Below are positions 62,669 through 64,000 of a DNA stretch of 64,000 nucleotides, piece after piece. The translations under genes were made by a program, and so were the position numbers. This DNA is from Paenibacillus doosanensis. GTDB taxonomy: Bacteria; Bacillota; Bacilli; Paenibacillales; NBRC-103111. The stretch lies in NCBI RefSeq assembly GCF_025060755.1, contig NZ_JANYUY010000006.1, forward strand, positions 1-64,000, in the 5' to 3' direction. The notes beneath the pieces were generated by a model. That model was not told the DNA's origin. It saw nothing but the letters and a program-made list of their open reading frames with translations, and did no database searches. Position 1 is the first letter of the stretch. Each line of letters begins with the position of its first letter.

Positions 62669-64000
62669 CTACACTACGGCATTCTCCATCTGCTTCAGTC
62701 GCTGCGCATAATCTTCGGATCTCGCCCGGTCCCGTTCCAAAATCGGCTTCAAGTAGCGGCCGGTATACGATCCATCTACTTTAACTACTTCCTCCGGCGT
62801 ACCGGTAGCTACGATCGTGCCGCCTTTGCTTCCGCCTTCGGGTCCCAGATCGATCAAATAGTCCGCCGTTTTAATCACATCGAGATTATGCTCGATGACC
62901 AGCACGCTATCGCCGTTCTCGACCAAACGATGCAGCACCTTCAACAGCCGGTCAATATCGTCGATATGAAGACCCGTCGTCGGCTCGTCAAGAATATAGA
63001 TCGTCTTGCCAGTGCTTCTCCGGTACAGCTCCGCTGCCAGCTTGACGCGCTGCGCTTCCCCACCCGACAGCGTCGTCGCCGGCTGGCCGAGGTTCATATA
63101 GCCCAGACCTACGTCCAGCAGCGTTTGAAGCTTGCGGTGAATACGCGGGATGTTTTTGAAAAACTCGCATGCATCCTCAATCGTCATATCCAATACTTCG
63201 GAAATATTTTTTCCTTTGTATTGAACCTCCAGCGTCTCCCGGTTATAGCGCTTGCCTTTGCAAACTTCGCACGGAACGTATACGTCGGGCAGAAAGTGCA
63301 TCTCGATCTTGATAATTCCATCCCCGCGGCAGGCTTCGCAGCGGCCGCCCTTCACATTGAAGCTGAAGCGGCCCTTCTTGTATCCGCGCACCTTGGCTTC
63401 ATTCGTAGCCGAATAAACGTCCCTTATATCGTCGAACACTCCCGTGTATGTTGCGGGATTGGAACGCGGAGTCCGTCCGATCGGCGACTGATCGATATCG
63501 ATAACCTTATCGACATGCTCCAGACCGACGAAATCGCGGTATTCTCCGGGGCGCACCTTGGCTCCGTTCAATTCTTTGGCCAATGTTTTATACAAAATTT
63601 CGTTAATTAGCGTACTTTTGCCCGAGCCGGACACGCCGGTCACGCAAGAGAACACGCCGAGCGGAATCTTAACGCTGACATTGCGCAGATTATTTTCCTT
63701 CGCCCCTTTAATTTCCAGCCATTTGCCGTTCGGCTTGCGTCGCTCGGCGGCTACCGGAATAAACCTCTTGCCGCTTAAATACAGCCCGGTTAACGATTCC
63801 GGATCTTCCATAATCTCCTTCGGCGTTCCTTGCGCTACGACCTTGCCTCCGTGAATACCGGCTCCCGGACCGATGTCGATAATGTAGTCGGCGGCCAGCA
63901 TTGTGTCCTCGTCGTGCTCGACAACGATCAAGGTGTTGCCGAGATCGCGCATATGTTCAAGCGTCTTGATCAAGCGGTCGTTATCCCGTTGATGCAGCCC
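62669..64000 (-). CDS. uvrA: Excinuclease ABC subunit A (UvrA), C-terminal half; continues past the window
   Basis: The open frame runs to the last base of the window, so the N-terminal half is missing (about 443 residues are seen). It includes the end of the first ATPase module ([21 protein letters not shown]) and the complete second one: Walker [14 protein letters not shown], zinc finger CEACRGDG...CEVCKGKR, signature [12 protein letters not shown], Walker [12 protein letters not shown] and [11 protein letters not shown]. It recognises DNA damage and loads UvrB. In many Firmicutes uvrB precedes it, beyond this window. Confidence 0.97.
   Translation of the reverse strand, partial: GLHQRDNDRLIKTLEHMRDLGNTLIVVEHDEDTMLAADYIIDIGPGAGIHGGKVVAQGTPKEIMEDPESLTGLYLSGKRFIPVAAERRKPNGKWLEIKGAKENNLRNVSVKIPLGVFSCVTGVSGSGKSTLINEILYKTLAKELNGAKVRPGEYRDFVGLEHVDKVIDIDQSPIGRTPRSNPATYTGVFDDIRDVYSATNEAKVRGYKKGRFSFNVKGGRCEACRGDGIIKIEMHFLPDVYVPCEVCKGKRYNRETLEVQYKGKNISEVLDMTIEDACEFFKNIPRIHRKLQTLLDVGLGYMNLGQPATTLSGGEAQRVKLAAELYRRSTGKTIYILDEPTTGLHIDDIDRLLKVLHRLVENGDSVLVIEHNLDVIKTADYLIDLGPEGGSKGGTIVATGTPEEVVKVDGSYTGRYLKPILERDRARSEDYAQRLKQMENAVV

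Overview
The window reads as chromosome from an endospore-forming Gram-positive of the Paenibacillus type. The evidence is a pcrB-pcrA-ligA block, CotF-like coat proteins, an S-layer-homology (SLH) protein, a copper-amine-oxidase 'stalk' protein, a BceRS-BceAB module, strong AGGAGG ribosome binding sites, and several TTG/GTG starts. It opens inside a 16S rRNA gene (5' end only, minus strand) and closes inside uvrA. I see no tRNA, CRISPR array, insertion sequence or prophage.

Layout. 0-7 kb: 16S 5' end, a DUF1835 gene, and pcrB-pcrA-ligA (the LigA is divergent). 7-12 kb: a BceRS-type two-component system and its BceAB-type transporter, with a duplicated operator between them. 12-13.3 kb: two spore-coat genes. 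13.4-17.8 kb: a GldA/F/G-like ABC operon ending in a DUF4340 gene. 18-22.5 kb: a secreted stalk protein; a self-contained c-di-GMP-I riboswitch unit that encodes only tiny peptides; and a lipoprotein with a MacB-like ABC exporter. 22.7-44.7 kb: one long minus-strand surface-polysaccharide locus. It runs from a PHP tyrosine phosphatase, SLH protein, Wzz-like protein and BY-kinase through housekeeping-like sugar genes into a visibly AT-rich, probably transferred block of glycosyltransferases, Wzy, Wzx, an asparagine-synthase homologue and a UDP-HexNAc dehydrogenase. 45-50 kb: a PadR-controlled SEDS (FtsW/RodA) protein with an N-terminal HAAS domain, and a U32 peptidase. 49.9-50.8 kb: decayed gene remnants, including a toxin. 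50.9-58.3 kb: the most unusual operon. 58.3-64 kb: two small unknown genes, a TIM-barrel sugar isomerase, a small membrane protein, a siroheme nitrite/sulfite reductase and the 3' part of uvrA.

The 50.9-58.3 kb operon looks like a teichoic-acid D-alanylation (Dlt) machine rebuilt around a different activating enzyme. It has a carrier protein (DltC-like), an SGNH protein (DltD-like), a 36-residue microprotein ending in FIYEGF (DltX-like) and an MBOAT acyltransferase (DltB-like). In place of the adenylation enzyme DltA there is a truncated class II aminoacyl-tRNA-synthetase homologue of the amino acid:[carrier protein] ligase type. A 1089-residue membrane-anchored protein with Ca-binding FG-GAP/VCBS repeats heads the operon. 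I infer that it loads an amino acid onto the carrier, passes it across the membrane, and attaches it to an extracytoplasmic polymer. This is the best candidate here for an undescribed system.

In the polysaccharide locus the CapD-like 4,6-dehydratase, DegT aminotransferase, GNAT acetyltransferase and small phosphoglycosyl transferase match the logic of a 2,4-diamino-2,4,6-trideoxyhexose (bacillosamine-like) starter sugar. The UDP-HexNAc dehydrogenase and the asparagine-synthase homologue suggest an amidated uronic acid. Wzx and a Wzy candidate would flip and polymerise the repeat unit, and Wzz/BY-kinase/PHP phosphatase would set chain length.
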